Positions 8,641 through 17,132 are shown, counted from the first letter of the stretch. The stretch is 64,000 nucleotides of DNA from Mesorhizobium sp. Z1-4 (GCF_004000235.1 NZ_RCIO01000001.1:1054001-1118000), one strand, 5' to 3'. Numbers and translations: made by a program. The notes: generated by a model from the sequence alone, not told the origin.

Positions 8641-8700
8641 TCCTCGGCCCTGTGCCGAGGATCTGTTACCGGTGCAGATGCTCGGGACAAGCCCGAGCAT
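8641..8700. repeat. Palindromic repeat pair / bidirectional terminator between hemA and pncA
   Basis: Two adjacent hairpins fill the gap between the convergent hemA and pncA genes. The first is TCCTCGGCCCTGTGCCGAGGA (written here as arms TCCTCGG and CCGAGGA, 8641-8661); the second has arms GCTCGGG and CCCGAGC (about 8679-8699) around ACAAG. The GGGACAAGCCC core recurs at 37869-37879, so this is a dispersed palindromic repeat family. It likely also acts as a transcription terminator for both genes. Confidence 0.6.
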
Positions 8701-8706
8701 GACGTG

Positions 8707-9306
8707 TCACACGAGGTTCACACCCGCAGCGCGCATCTTCTCCGTCATCGCGGCAAGTGACCCGCCGAGGTCGATCGCCCGGCAGCCTTCCATCACCACC
8801 GTGACCGAGAGACCGAGTTTCACCGCGTCGAGCGCCGAAAAGCCGACGCAGAAATCCGTCGCCAGTCCGGCCATCGTCACTTTCGATATGCCGCGCTCCT
8901 TGAGATAGCCGCCGAGGCCGGTGGGTGTCGTATGGTCGTTCTCGAAAAAGGCTGAATAGCTGTCGATCGCCTTGCGAAAACCCTTGCGCACCACCAACTC
9001 GGCTTTGGTCCAGTCAAGCCCGGCGTGAAACGCCGCCCCGTCCGACCCCTGCACGCAGTGATCGGGCCATAGCGTCTGTTCGCCATAAGGCATTTCGATG
9101 GTGGTGAAGGGGTCGTGCCCGGCATGCTGCGAAGCAAAGCTCGAATGGCCGGCGGGGTGCCAGTCCTGTGTCAGCACGACATGATCAAAGCGCTTGATGA
9201 GCCCGTTGATGACCGGCACCACCTGGTCGCCATTTTCGACGGCAAGCGCGCCGCCGGGGCAAAAATCATTCTGCACATCGATCACGATCAGCGCTTCTTT
9301 GGACAC
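8707..9306 (-). CDS. pncA: Nicotinamidase
   Basis: Hydrolyses nicotinamide to nicotinate and ammonia in NAD salvage. The 199-residue isochorismatase-fold protein shows the full catalytic set: Asp in 'VIDVQNDFCPGG', the metal ligands Asp-x-His...His in 'DWHPAGHSSF', a Lys in 'VVRKGF', and the nucleophilic Cys in 'GLATDFCVGFSALDA'. It is transcribed away from the molybdenum-hydroxylase operon, and the 127-bp divergent spacer contains copy 1 of a shared regulatory motif. Its product nicotinate is a possible substrate of that operon, and a pncB gene for the NAD branch is also in the window. Confidence 0.96.
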   Translation of the reverse strand: MSKEALIVIDVQNDFCPGGALAVENGDQVVPVINGLIKRFDHVVLTQDWHPAGHSSFASQHAGHDPFTTIEMPYGEQTLWPDHCVQGSDGAAFHAGLDWTKAELVVRKGFRKAIDSYSAFFENDHTTPTGLGGYLKERGISKVTMAGLATDFCVGFSALDAVKLGLSVTVVMEGCRAIDLGGSLAAMTEKMRAAGVNLV

Positions 9307-9384
9307 GGGTCACCTCGTTCGGATTCGTTTTGCGGCAGCGAAGCCGGAATTCTTGGCTTTGACAAGAGCCGCCCCGCTGATATC

Positions 9385-9404
9385 ATTTGCATACGAATGA
9401 AATT
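9385..9404. promoter_or_regulatory. Shared 20-bp motif, copy 1 (candidate MarR operator)
   Basis: ATTTGCATACGAATGAAATT, 29 nt before the TTG start of the molybdenum-hydroxylase operon and also upstream of the divergent pncA. Matching copies are at 22670-22689 and 40916-40935; the three agree at 15 of 20 positions (ATTTGyATACnArTrAAwTT). The left 14 bases form an imperfect dyad, as expected for a dimeric repressor. The MarR protein encoded at the end of this operon is the simplest candidate binder. Confidence 0.65.
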
Positions 9405-9433
9405 CGGCCGTCCAGAAGCCGGAGTGGGAAACC

Positions 9434-10297
9434 TTGGTCCGCTACGCAAAGCCGCGAACGGTTGACGAAGCGCTGGGCCTTTTGGCCGACGGCGACTGGT
9501 GGATTCTGGCCGGCGGCACCGACTTCTATCCTGCGCTGGGCGCGCTGCCGCTGAAGCGCGATGTGCTCGACATCAACGGTCTCGACGAGCTCGACCGCAT
9601 TTCCGCGACCGGGGACGGCGTGACGTTTGGCGCCCGCGCCAGCTGGACGCGTGTTGTGCGCGCCAGCCTGCCGCCGGCATTCAACGCGCTCAAGGCCGCC
9701 GCGCGTGAGGTCGGCTCCGTGCAGATCCAGAACCGCGCCACGGTTGCCGGCAATCTCTGCAACGCCTCTCCGGCTGCCGATGGCGTGCCGCCGCTGCTGG
9801 CGCTGGATGCCGAAGTGGAGCTTCGCTCGGCGAAGACAACGCGCCGGCTGCCGCTTGCCGATTTCGTGCTCGGAAACCGCGAAACGGCACGCCGGCCGGA
9901 TGAGCTGGTGACGGCGATCCACGTCCCGAGACATGCTGTTTCCGGGCGGTCCGCTTTCGTAAAACTCGGTGCGCGCCGATATCTCGTCATCTCGATCGCA
10001 ATGGCCGCGGCCAATGTCGAGATTGGCGCCGACGGCATGATTGCCTCAGCCCGGATCGCGGTCGGCGCTTGTTCGCCGGTGGCGCGGCGGATGCCAGCAC
10101 TGGAGGCCGCGCTTGTCGGCCGACCCGCCGACGCGAGCCTGCTCGACCTGTTTGACGATGCGCATTTCGCCGGGCTCACGCCGATCGACGACGTGCGCGG
10201 GACTTCCGGTTACCGCCACGCAGCGGCGCGCGAGATCGTCGGACGCGCATTGCTTGCTGCTATCGGCGCAAACGATGAGGGGGAGCAGGCGGCATGA
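9434..10297 (+). CDS. Molybdenum hydroxylase, FAD-binding medium subunit
   Basis: A 287-residue subunit of the xanthine dehydrogenase/CO dehydrogenase family that passes electrons from the Fe-S clusters to FAD and then to an acceptor. It has the FAD-binding motif 'LAGGTDFYPAL' near residue 25 and the second FAD motif 'VGSVQIQNRATVAGNLCNASPAADGVPPL' region (about residues 93-120), then the CO_deh_flav_C domain with 'RRYLVISIA'. It starts with TTG at 9434, with GGAG 9 nt upstream. First gene of a six-gene coupled operon; it overlaps the next gene by 4 nt. Confidence 0.93.
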   Translation: MVRYAKPRTVDEALGLLADGDWWILAGGTDFYPALGALPLKRDVLDINGLDELDRISATGDGVTFGARASWTRVVRASLPPAFNALKAAAREVGSVQIQNRATVAGNLCNASPAADGVPPLLALDAEVELRSAKTTRRLPLADFVLGNRETARRPDELVTAIHVPRHAVSGRSAFVKLGARRYLVISIAMAAANVEIGADGMIASARIAVGACSPVARRMPALEAALVGRPADASLLDLFDDAHFAGLTPIDDVRGTSGYRHAAAREIVGRALLAAIGANDEGEQAA

Positions 10298-13038
10298 TGC
10301 TCGAAAAAGCCCCGCTGACCTTCATGGTCAACGACAAGCCGGTGGCCGTTGAGGCTCCGCCGACAGCGCGCCTTTCGGCCGTGTTGCGTGACCAGCTCGG
10401 CCTCAAAGGCACCAAGGTCGGCTGCGACGCCGGCGATTGCGGCGCCTGCACGGTGGCGATCGACGGCGAACTTGCCTGCGCCTGCCTTGTGCCTGTGGCA
10501 AGTGCCGAAGGTTGCGCAGTGCGCACGGTCGAAGGGCTCGCCGGCGACACGCTGTCGGCCCTTCAGTCCTCCTTCATGCGCCATGGAGCGGCGCAATGCG
10601 GCATCTGCACACCCGGCTTTCTGGTGGCGGCGGCGCGGCTGCTGGAAGAAAATCCGCGCCCCGACGAAGCGTCGGTCAAGGACGCGCTGGGCGGCGTGCT
10701 TTGCCGCTGCACCGGCTATCGCAAGATTGTTGCGGCTGTGATGGATACACATTCCGCCTCCCCCGTTGCTGGGGAGGGTATCGCCGCAGGCGAGGCCGTC
10801 GGCAAACCCATCCCGCGCCTCGATGGCTTGCCCAAGGTGCTGGGCACGGATGCCTTTGGTGCCGATGCCTTCCCGTCCGACGCACTTGCGGCTCTGGTGA
10901 TCCGCTCACCGCACTGGCATGCGGATTTCACCTTCAGTGATCTGGGCCCCTATGTCGCCGCCAACCCAGGCCTCGTCGCGGTTTTCACCGCGGCCGATAT
11001 CCCCGGCATTAACAGCTTCGGCGTCATACCGCCCTTTGCCGACCAGCCGGCCCTGGCCGAGGGTTTCGCCCGCTTCCGCGGCGAAGCGATGGCTGTTGTC
11101 GTCGGCGAGAAGGATGCCATCGCCGGTCTCGACCCGGCGGAGTTTCCGGTTAGCTGGCAGGTGCGGGATCATGCGTTGACGGTTGCTGAAGCCAAATCCG
11201 CGCCGCCGCTTCATGCCTCGCGCCCCGGCAATGTGATGGCCGAAGGCAAGGTGCGGCGCGGCGATGCGGATGCGGCACTGGCAGCCTCGCACGTCACGGC
11301 GACCGGCCGCATCGAAACATCCTATGTGGAACATGCCTATATCGAACCGGAGGCCGGCGCGGCCTGGATGGATGGCGACACGCTCGTCATCCAGGCGTGC
11401 ACGCAGGCGCCGGTGATGGACCGCGACGACACCGCGCGCGTGCTCGGCCTGCCGCCCGAAAAAGTGCGCATATTGCCGACCGCCACAGGCGGCGGTTTCG
11501 GCTCCAAGCTCGACCTTTCGCTGCAACCGCTGATTGGCCTGGCGGCACTGAAAACCGCCAGGCCGGTTGCGCTTGCCTACACGCGCTCCGAATCCATGAT
11601 GTCGACCACCAAGCGGCATCCTGCCGAGATGGAAGCGACAATTGGCGCGGACAAGGACGGCCGCATCACAGGCATGGTGTTCGACGGGGATTTCAACACC
11701 GGCGCATATGCCAGCTGGGGCCCGACGGTCGCGACCCGCGTGCCGGTGCACGCCTCGGGACCTTATTTCACGCCGAACTATCGCTCAGTGGGCCGGGGCA
11801 TCCACACCAACGGCCCGGTTTCGGGCGCGTTTCGCGGTTTCGGTGTTCCGCAAGCCGCGATCATGCAGGAAACGCTTTACGACGAACTGGCAGGCAAGCT
11901 GGGCATCGACCGGCTGGCCTTCCGGCTGAAGAACGCGTTGCGCAACGGCGAAGCAACAGTCTGCGGTCATGTCATGGAGAGTGGCATCGGCATCGTCGAA
12001 TGCCTCGAGGCGCTTCAACCGCACTGGCAGCGCGCCTGCGCGGAGGCCGAGGCGCACAATGCCCAGCCGGGGCACATAAGGCGCGGGGTCGGGGTTGCGT
12101 CCTGCTGGTATGGCTGCGGCAATACCGGCATTCCAAACCCCTCCACCATGAAGCTCGGCATCACTTCAGACGGCCGGCTCGTGCTGCATCAGGGTGCGGT
12201 CGATATCGGCCAGGGCTCGAACACGGTGATCCCGCAAATCTGCGCGGAGGCGCTCGGCATGCCCCTGTCGGCCTTCACGCTGGTCGGCGCGGACACCGCG
12301 ATCACGCCTGACGCCGGCAAGACCTCCGGCTCGCGCCAGACCTATATTTCGGGCAAGGCGGCAGAAAAGTCCGGCCGCGCGCTGCGCGAGACGATCCTGC
12401 GTTTCGCCAATGTCTCGGGCGATGCCGAGATCGCGCTCGAAGGCGGTGTGCTGGTGATCCGAGACGGCGCTGCCAGCCGCACGATCGAACTTGGTTCGTT
12501 GCCTGCCGACGCCGACGGTTTCGTCTTCCGTGCCGACGAAAGTTACGACCCGCCGACCGTGCCGCTCGACGAGAACGGCCAGGGCAAACCCTATGCGGTT
12601 TATGGCTGGGGCGCGCAGATCGTGGAGCTGGCGGTGGATACCAAGCTTGGCACCGTCGAACTCATCAAGATTACGGCAGCCCATGATGTCGGGCGCGCCA
12701 TCAACCCTGCGCTGGCGGTCGGGCAGGTCGAGGGTGGTATCGCGCAGGGCATCGGCATGGCGCTGATGGAGGAATATGTGCCGGGCCGCACCGAAAACCT
12801 GCATGACTATCTGATCCCGACAATCGGCGATGTGCCTGAGATCGAGACGATACTCGTCGAGGTGCCGGACCCCGAGGGGCCGTTCGGCGCCAAGGGGCTG
12901 GGCGAGCACGTGTTGATCCCGACCGCGCCGGCAATCCTCAACGCCATTCGCGACGCTACCGGCGCGCTGGTGACCAAGGTGCCGGCGACGCCGTCGCGGG
13001 TGCTGGCGGCGATCTGGGCACAGGGAGGCGCGGCATGA
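10294..13038 (+). CDS. Molybdenum hydroxylase, fused [2Fe-2S] and molybdopterin subunits
   Basis: A 914-residue fusion of the small iron-sulphur subunit and the large Mo-cofactor subunit. Residues 1-150 hold both [2Fe-2S] sites: 'CDAGDCGACTVAIDGE' (plant-type) and 'CGICTPGF' with 'CRCTGYRKIV'. After a short linker (residues 153-165, encoded by a small palindrome), the large domain shows 'GGGFGSKLD', 'GAFRGFGVPQA' (the xanthine-dehydrogenase-type Arg loop, not the CoxL AYxCSFR loop), 'GQGSNTVIPQI' and the catalytic Glu in 'GAKGLGEHVLIP'. It hydroxylates a carbon next to nitrogen in an aromatic or heterocyclic substrate, identity unknown. The active-site loop rules out a classical CO dehydrogenase. 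Confidence 0.92.
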   Translation: MMLEKAPLTFMVNDKPVAVEAPPTARLSAVLRDQLGLKGTKVGCDAGDCGACTVAIDGELACACLVPVASAEGCAVRTVEGLAGDTLSALQSSFMRHGAAQCGICTPGFLVAAARLLEENPRPDEASVKDALGGVLCRCTGYRKIVAAVMDTHSASPVAGEGIAAGEAVGKPIPRLDGLPKVLGTDAFGADAFPSDALAALVIRSPHWHADFTFSDLGPYVAANPGLVAVFTAADIPGINSFGVIPPFADQPALAEGFARFRGEAMAVVVGEKDAIAGLDPAEFPVSWQVRDHALTVAEAKSAPPLHASRPGNVMAEGKVRRGDADAALAASHVTATGRIETSYVEHAYIEPEAGAAWMDGDTLVIQACTQAPVMDRDDTARVLGLPPEKVRILPTATGGGFGSKLDLSLQPLIGLAALKTARPVALAYTRSESMMSTTKRHPAEMEATIGADKDGRITGMVFDGDFNTGAYASWGPTVATRVPVHASGPYFTPNYRSVGRGIHTNGPVSGAFRGFGVPQAAIMQETLYDELAGKLGIDRLAFRLKNALRNGEATVCGHVMESGIGIVECLEALQPHWQRACAEAEAHNAQPGHIRRGVGVASCWYGCGNTGIPNPSTMKLGITSDGRLVLHQGAVDIGQGSNTVIPQICAEALGMPLSAFTLVGADTAITPDAGKTSGSRQTYISGKAAEKSGRALRETILRFANVSGDAEIALEGGVLVIRDGAASRTIELGSLPADADGFVFRADESYDPPTVPLDENGQGKPYAVYGWGAQIVELAVDTKLGTVELIKITAAHDVGRAINPALAVGQVEGGIAQGIGMALMEEYVPGRTENLHDYLIPTIGDVPEIETILVEVPDPEGPFGAKGLGEHVLIPTAPAILNAIRDATGALVTKVPATPSRVLAAIWAQGGAA
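10757..10777. repeat. Small GC palindrome in the fusion linker of the Mo hydroxylase
   Basis: CCTCCCC, a 7-nt loop and GGGGAGG form a perfect 7-bp stem inside the coding sequence, exactly where the iron-sulphur domain ends and the molybdopterin domain begins (residues 155-161). Its sequence resembles the arms of the larger CCCTCCCC...GGGGAGGG elements at 20402 and 42323. Confidence 0.5.
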
Positions 13039-14567
13039 GCGAGCTCTCCGAACGCTTCGAGACGCATGACCCGGGCGCCAAGGCGCAGGGCGAGAAGCTG
13101 CGCTGCGATGCCTGCCCGGTGATGTGTTACATCGCCGAAGGCCGCACCGGCGCCTGCGACCGCTACGGCAATTTCGGCGGCAGGATCGTACGCTCCGACC
13201 CGCTGGTGATCCTCGAACATGTCGAGGAAAGCGGCGGCGAGGTCGTGCCGTTTATGGAGGGTGCTGAGGAAAGCTGGGACGGCAACCCGGTCAGCACCGC
13301 ACCTCGCACAGTGACCGCGATCGGCGCCGGCACCACCTATCCCGACTACAAGCCGGCTCCGTTCATCGTCAGTCAGGAGGTCGAGGGCGTCGATCTGGTG
13401 ACTGTCGTCACCGAGGGCATCTTCTCCTATTGCGGCGCCAAGGTGAAAATCGACACCGACCGCCATCTGGGACCTGAGACGGCTACGGTGCGTGCCAAGG
13501 GCGAGCCGGTAGGCCATGTCACCACCGCCGAATACGGGTCGCAAATGCTGTCGCTCGGCGGCGTGCGGCATCTGACCGGCGGATCCAAGGCCGAGGGCCG
13601 CATCACATGCGAGACGCTGCTGGCTCTGTGCAACAAGGAAGCGGTGGAACTCACCATCGACGGCGGCTCCACGGTTATCGTGCAGGCGGGTGCCGCACCG
13701 GTCATCGATGGCGCTGTCGAAAGCCGCATGCGCGTCGGCTGCGGCTCGGCCACCATCGGCATGTTCGCCACGCAGTGGCGCGGGCTGGTCGACGAAGTTG
13801 TGGTGGTCGACGACCACATCACGGGCGTGGTGTCGGAACATCAGGCCGGCAAGGTGCTTGGCTGGGAAGACACCGGCATCAGGATCAACGGCCGCCGCTC
13901 CACGCCCGGCCGCTATTTCAAGGTCGCCGAGCCCGGCCTCGGATGGGGCGGCACCACGCTGACCGACCCGCTGGAAATCCTCGGCGAATGGAACCCGAAA
14001 AAGGGTGCGCGGCCGGGCCTCTCCATGCTCATGGTTTCGACCACGGGCGAGCAGTTCGCCTATTACGAGCTGGATGACGAGCTGAGGCCGGTGGCGCGTC
14101 CGTTCCCCGAAAAGCTGCAGAAATCGGTCGATCTGATCGAGGACAATTGCGAGCCCGCACTTTGCACCGTGCTTTTCATGGGCGGTGCCGGCGGCTCGCT
14201 GCGCGCCGGGGTGACGGAGAACCCGGTCAACCTCACGCGTTCCGTGCATGGGCTGCAGACCTATGTCACTTGCGGCGGCGCGCCGGTCTATGTCTGGCCG
14301 GGCGGCGGCATCACGCTGATGGTGGACGTCTCGCGCCTGCCCGACAACGCATTCGGTTATGTCCCGACGCCCGCGTTGGTCGCGCCAATCGAGTTCACGC
14401 TGCGCCGCGATGATTACATTGCGCTTGGCGGTTACGAAGGCGCGATCCGCTCCGTGCCCGACGTGCTGGAAAAGGGCGGCGAGTATTACAACGACAGGCG
14501 GCTGGCTGCTGCCGGCAAAGGTCAGGCCGCGCCGCGCATCCCATCACAGCGGACCAACGGCAAATGA
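13035..14567 (+). CDS. 6-hydroxynicotinate reductase-like protein
   Basis: A 510-residue protein that I recognise as the family of Eubacterium barkeri 6-hydroxynicotinate reductase (Hnr), which reduces the pyridone ring of 6-hydroxynicotinate to a tetrahydro-oxo lactam. The N-terminus carries a Cys-rich motif with spacing C-x2-C-x3-C-x9-C in 'CDACPVMC...GAC' (residues 30-47), a likely Fe-S site, and further Cys occur in 'VGCGSAT', 'IEDNCEPALC' and 'VTCGGAP'. No signal peptide. It is coupled to the Mo hydroxylase (4-nt overlap) and to UPF0280. The assignment rests on family recognition and on pairing with a Mo hydroxylase; the natural substrate could be another N-heterocycle. Confidence 0.75.
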   Translation: MSELSERFETHDPGAKAQGEKLRCDACPVMCYIAEGRTGACDRYGNFGGRIVRSDPLVILEHVEESGGEVVPFMEGAEESWDGNPVSTAPRTVTAIGAGTTYPDYKPAPFIVSQEVEGVDLVTVVTEGIFSYCGAKVKIDTDRHLGPETATVRAKGEPVGHVTTAEYGSQMLSLGGVRHLTGGSKAEGRITCETLLALCNKEAVELTIDGGSTVIVQAGAAPVIDGAVESRMRVGCGSATIGMFATQWRGLVDEVVVVDDHITGVVSEHQAGKVLGWEDTGIRINGRRSTPGRYFKVAEPGLGWGGTTLTDPLEILGEWNPKKGARPGLSMLMVSTTGEQFAYYELDDELRPVARPFPEKLQKSVDLIEDNCEPALCTVLFMGGAGGSLRAGVTENPVNLTRSVHGLQTYVTCGGAPVYVWPGGGITLMVDVSRLPDNAFGYVPTPALVAPIEFTLRRDDYIALGGYEGAIRSVPDVLEKGGEYYNDRRLAAAGKGQAAPRIPSQRTNGK

Positions 14568-15421
14568 ACGGGCCGCAGATCGCCATGCTGCCGGACGGCC
14601 GGCGGCTGCACATGAACCACGGGCCGATCGACCTGATCGTTCAGGCGTTCGGGCAGCCGGACGAGTGCGAACGTGCCTACCGTCAGGCTGCCGACCGGTT
14701 TGCGACCGTCCTGGAAGAGCTGGTTGCGGAACTGCCAGTTTTGCGCAGCGAGCTTGGCGCGGATTTCAAGTTCCGTGGGCCGGTGGCGCAACGCATGGCG
14801 CAGGCGGTGGCGCCGCATTCGCATGGCTTCGTGACACCGATGGCTGCGGTGGCCGGCGGTGTTGCCGACGAGGTTCTTGCCGCACTTGTCGCCGACCGCA
14901 CACTTGAACGCGCCTATGTGAACAATGGCGGCGACAGCGCGATCTTTCTGACGCCCGGTGCGGAAATGCGGCTCGGTATTGCGAGCGCCTCCAGCGGGTT
15001 CGGCGACCGGATTGTCATCGATGCCGCCTCGCCGGTTCGCGGCGTCGCCACCTCCGGCTGGCGCGGGCGGTCATTCTCGTTCGGGATCGCCGATGCGGTG
15101 ACGGTGCTGGCGCGTTCCGCAGCCGATGCCGACGTCGCGGCAACGCTGATTGCCAATGCCGTCGACCTGCCGGGCCATCCGGCGATCCGCCGCCGCCCGG
15201 CCTGCGAATTGCAGCCCGACACCGATCTTGGCGAGCGCGCGGTTACTGTCGCAGTGAGCGGATTGACGGAGGCCGAAACGCGCGAGGCGCTGGCGAATGG
15301 CCGGGCCGTCGCAGAGGATTTCCGGCGGCGCGGCTTGATTCATGCCGCCGCGCTGGCGCTCAATGGTGAAAAACTGATCTGCTCGGAAGAGCAACGGCAA
15401 CTGGTGGGGGAACATGCCTGA
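14564..15421 (+). CDS. UPF0280 family protein (ApbE-like fold)
   Basis: A 285-residue protein of the UPF0280 family, distantly related to ApbE FMN transferases. Recognisable segments are 'DFKFRGPVAQRMAQAV', 'PMAAVAGGVADEVL', 'VNNGGDSAIFL' and 'ATSGWRGRSFSFGIADAV', the last two corresponding to ApbE-type active-site loops. Function is not established. Two readings fit the context: covalent flavin loading of a partner such as the Hnr-like protein, or a catalytic role in the pathway. The ATG overlaps the preceding stop codon and the gene overlaps the next by 8 nt. Confidence 0.82.
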   Translation: MNGPQIAMLPDGRRLHMNHGPIDLIVQAFGQPDECERAYRQAADRFATVLEELVAELPVLRSELGADFKFRGPVAQRMAQAVAPHSHGFVTPMAAVAGGVADEVLAALVADRTLERAYVNNGGDSAIFLTPGAEMRLGIASASSGFGDRIVIDAASPVRGVATSGWRGRSFSFGIADAVTVLARSAADADVAATLIANAVDLPGHPAIRRRPACELQPDTDLGERAVTVAVSGLTEAETREALANGRAVAEDFRRRGLIHAAALALNGEKLICSEEQRQLVGEHA

Positions 15422-15998
15422 ATTTCCGATCCGCAAGATCGCGGTCCTGTCCGAGGAGATTTCGCACGATGGCGGGCCTGCGGCCGCCGAGCCGCGCCGC
15501 CGCGCGGCTGCCATGGCGCTTGTCGGCAACCCTTTCGTCGGCCGCCATGAACCCGACCTGCAGCCGGCGATGGACGACCTGAAGCCGCTCGGTGCGCTGC
15601 TGACCGAACGGCTGATTGCGGCTCTGGGCGGTGACGCGACGGCGATCGATGGTTACGGCAAGGGCGCAATTGTCGGCGCTGCCGGCGAAATCGAGCACGG
15701 CGCGCTGTGGCACGTGCCGGGCGGTTACGCGATGCGCGAAAAGCTCGGCGCCTCGAAAGCAATCGTTCCGTCGGCGATGAAGGTCGGCGCGTTCGGCTCG
15801 TCCCTCGACGTGCCGCTCGGCCACACCAATGCCGCCTATGTGCGATCGCATTTCGATGCGATCACCGTCACCGCGCCGGACGGCCCGCGCCCTGATGAAA
15901 TACTCTTCTGTCTCGCCATGGCCTGCGGCCCGCGCATCCACTCGCGCATGGGCGGCCTTGAGGCCTGGCAGGTGAAGGGCGAGGACGGGCTGCGGTGA
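15414..15998 (+). CDS. Amino acid synthesis family protein (PF06684-like)
   Basis: A 194-residue protein matching, from memory, the 'amino acid synthesis' family (PF06684/DUF1185): 'IRKIAVLSEEISHDGG' at the start, 'GYGKGAIVGAAGEIEHGALWHVPGG' in the middle and 'RPDEILFCLAMACGPRIHSR' near the end. The family name is historical and the reaction is unknown; conserved Glu-His-Gly residues suggest an enzyme. It is fixed in the operon by overlaps on both sides. A role as a hydrolase or isomerase on a ring-derived intermediate is a guess. Confidence 0.8.
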   Translation: MPEFPIRKIAVLSEEISHDGGPAAAEPRRRAAAMALVGNPFVGRHEPDLQPAMDDLKPLGALLTERLIAALGGDATAIDGYGKGAIVGAAGEIEHGALWHVPGGYAMREKLGASKAIVPSAMKVGAFGSSLDVPLGHTNAAYVRSHFDAITVTAPDGPRPDEILFCLAMACGPRIHSRMGGLEAWQVKGEDGLR

Positions 15999-16441
15999 GC
16001 GGCCCGGCGACAAAAGGGAAACCGGCGGAAGGCGAGCCCTATCGCCTCGACGAGCAGATCGGCTTTCTACTGCGCAAGGCAAACCAGCGCCACCTGGCGA
16101 TCTTTGCCCGCCACATACCCGATCTGACGCCGCCGCAATTCGCCGTGCTGGCACGGCTGTGGGAGATCGGCGAGACATCGCAGAACCAGCTCGGCCAGCT
16201 CGTCGCGATGGACGCCGCGACCGTGAAGGGTGTCATCGACCGGCTGCGCGCCCGCAAGCTTGTGCAACTGTCGGAACATGAGTTCGACCGCCGCCGGGTG
16301 GTGGTTGGCCTGTCCGCAGAAGGTGCCTCACTGGTCGAGGCGCTGCTGGAGGATGCAGGGCGCATCACCGCGGAGACCGCGAAGCCGCTGACACAGCGCG
16401 AAACAGCTACCCTGCTGAGGCTGCTCGCACGTATCGGATAG
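15995..16441 (+). CDS. MarR-family transcriptional regulator
   Basis: A 148-residue winged-helix regulator with the MarR arrangement: N-terminal dimer helix ('LDEQIGFLLRKANQRHLAIF'), helix-turn-helix 'TSQNQLGQLVAMDAATVKGVIDRLRARKLV' and the wing 'EFDRRRVVVGLSAEG'. The 'RLDEQIGFLLRKANQRH' start is reminiscent of the HosA/NicR branch, whose members sense aromatic acids, but that is recollection rather than a test. GTG start overlapping the preceding stop. As the last gene of the heterocycle operon it probably represses it through the ATTTGyATACnA motif and is released by substrate or intermediate. Confidence 0.9.
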   Translation: MSGPATKGKPAEGEPYRLDEQIGFLLRKANQRHLAIFARHIPDLTPPQFAVLARLWEIGETSQNQLGQLVAMDAATVKGVIDRLRARKLVQLSEHEFDRRRVVVGLSAEGASLVEALLEDAGRITAETAKPLTQRETATLLRLLARIG

Positions 16442-16603
16442 CTACGAGCAGAAAAATTTGGACACTTAAAGCATTGATCCGGCAGCACTTTTGTCGGGTG
16501 AATGAATTCTGAACGACCGGTTCAGCGACCGTTCCGCGCATCGATTCTACCTCTTTCCCCGTCAACGCGGACAACCCGCAGGAACCTTCAGAGGAGAGAG
16601 AAT

Positions 16604-17038
16604 ATGACCCGCAAGCTCATCATCGCATCCGCAATCGTCACCGCCATCATGGGCGTTTCCGCCCCGGCAATGGCCAACAGCGTTTTCATCGAACAGTACG
16701 GCTTCGGCAACGGCGCCGGCGGTGAACAGGCTGGCTTCGGCAACACCATCGGCGTCTATCAGGACGGCGTCTGGAACACGACGATCAGCAAGCAGTATGG
16801 CAACGGCAACACCGCCGCGACCGGCCAGCACGGCTTCAACAACTCTTCCGACACCTGGCAGGCCGGTAACGGCAACGCAGCTGGCGTCGGCCAGTTCGGT
16901 GCAAACCACACTTCGGTGCTGACGCAGGACGGCAACGGCAACATCGCAGCAGGCGTACAGGTCGGCAACGGCTGCGATGCCAGCGTCTCCCAGAACGGCA
17001 GCGGCAACGTCGCGGCGTTCGTCCAGGCCTGCCCGTAA
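16604..17038 (+). CDS. Curlin-repeat amyloid subunit (CsgA/CsgB-like)
   Basis: A 144-residue secreted protein. Residues 1-24 are a Sec signal peptide ending 'APAMAN'. The mature part is built of about ten 11-residue curlin repeats of the form Q-x-G-x-x-N (QAGFGN, QYGNGN, QHGFNN, QAGNGN, QDGNGN, QNGSGN). It should assemble into an extracellular amyloid fibre. Two Cys occur in the last 30 residues (in 'NGCDA' and the C-terminal 'ACP'), unlike E. coli CsgA. A strong GAGGAGAGAG ribosome-binding site precedes ATG 16604, and this leader is nearly duplicated before the second curlin gene at 17711. Confidence 0.9.
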   Translation: MTRKLIIASAIVTAIMGVSAPAMANSVFIEQYGFGNGAGGEQAGFGNTIGVYQDGVWNTTISKQYGNGNTAATGQHGFNNSSDTWQAGNGNAAGVGQFGANHTSVLTQDGNGNIAAGVQVGNGCDASVSQNGSGNVAAFVQACP

Positions 17039-17132
17039 GACTGAACGCAACAGACCATCCATGTGGTTTGACCGGTCGAGGGGGCGAAAACCTTCTCGGC
17101 CGGTCGCTACGCCCAGCAAGGAGACCGATGTC

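Noticed and set aside
8641-8700. CRISPR-like repeat array
   Set aside because: Only two dissimilar hairpins without regular spacing or spacers; a palindromic repeat/terminator explains it. No CRISPR array or cas gene was seen anywhere in the window.
9434-13038. Carbon monoxide dehydrogenase (coxMSL)
   Set aside because: The large subunit has the GAFRGFG loop of the xanthine dehydrogenase type, not the AYxCSFR signature of form I CO dehydrogenase, and the subunits are fused.
12807-14249. 480-residue open frame on the minus strand opposite the Mo-hydroxylase and Hnr-like genes
   Set aside because: It is antisense to two well-supported coupled genes, has low-complexity His/Arg/Asp-rich composition typical of antisense frames in GC-rich DNA, and shows no domain or ribosome-binding site.
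16442-16603. Promoter for the first curlin gene
   Set aside because: The 162-bp gap must contain one, but I could not find a convincing -35/-10 pair with proper spacing, so none is listed.
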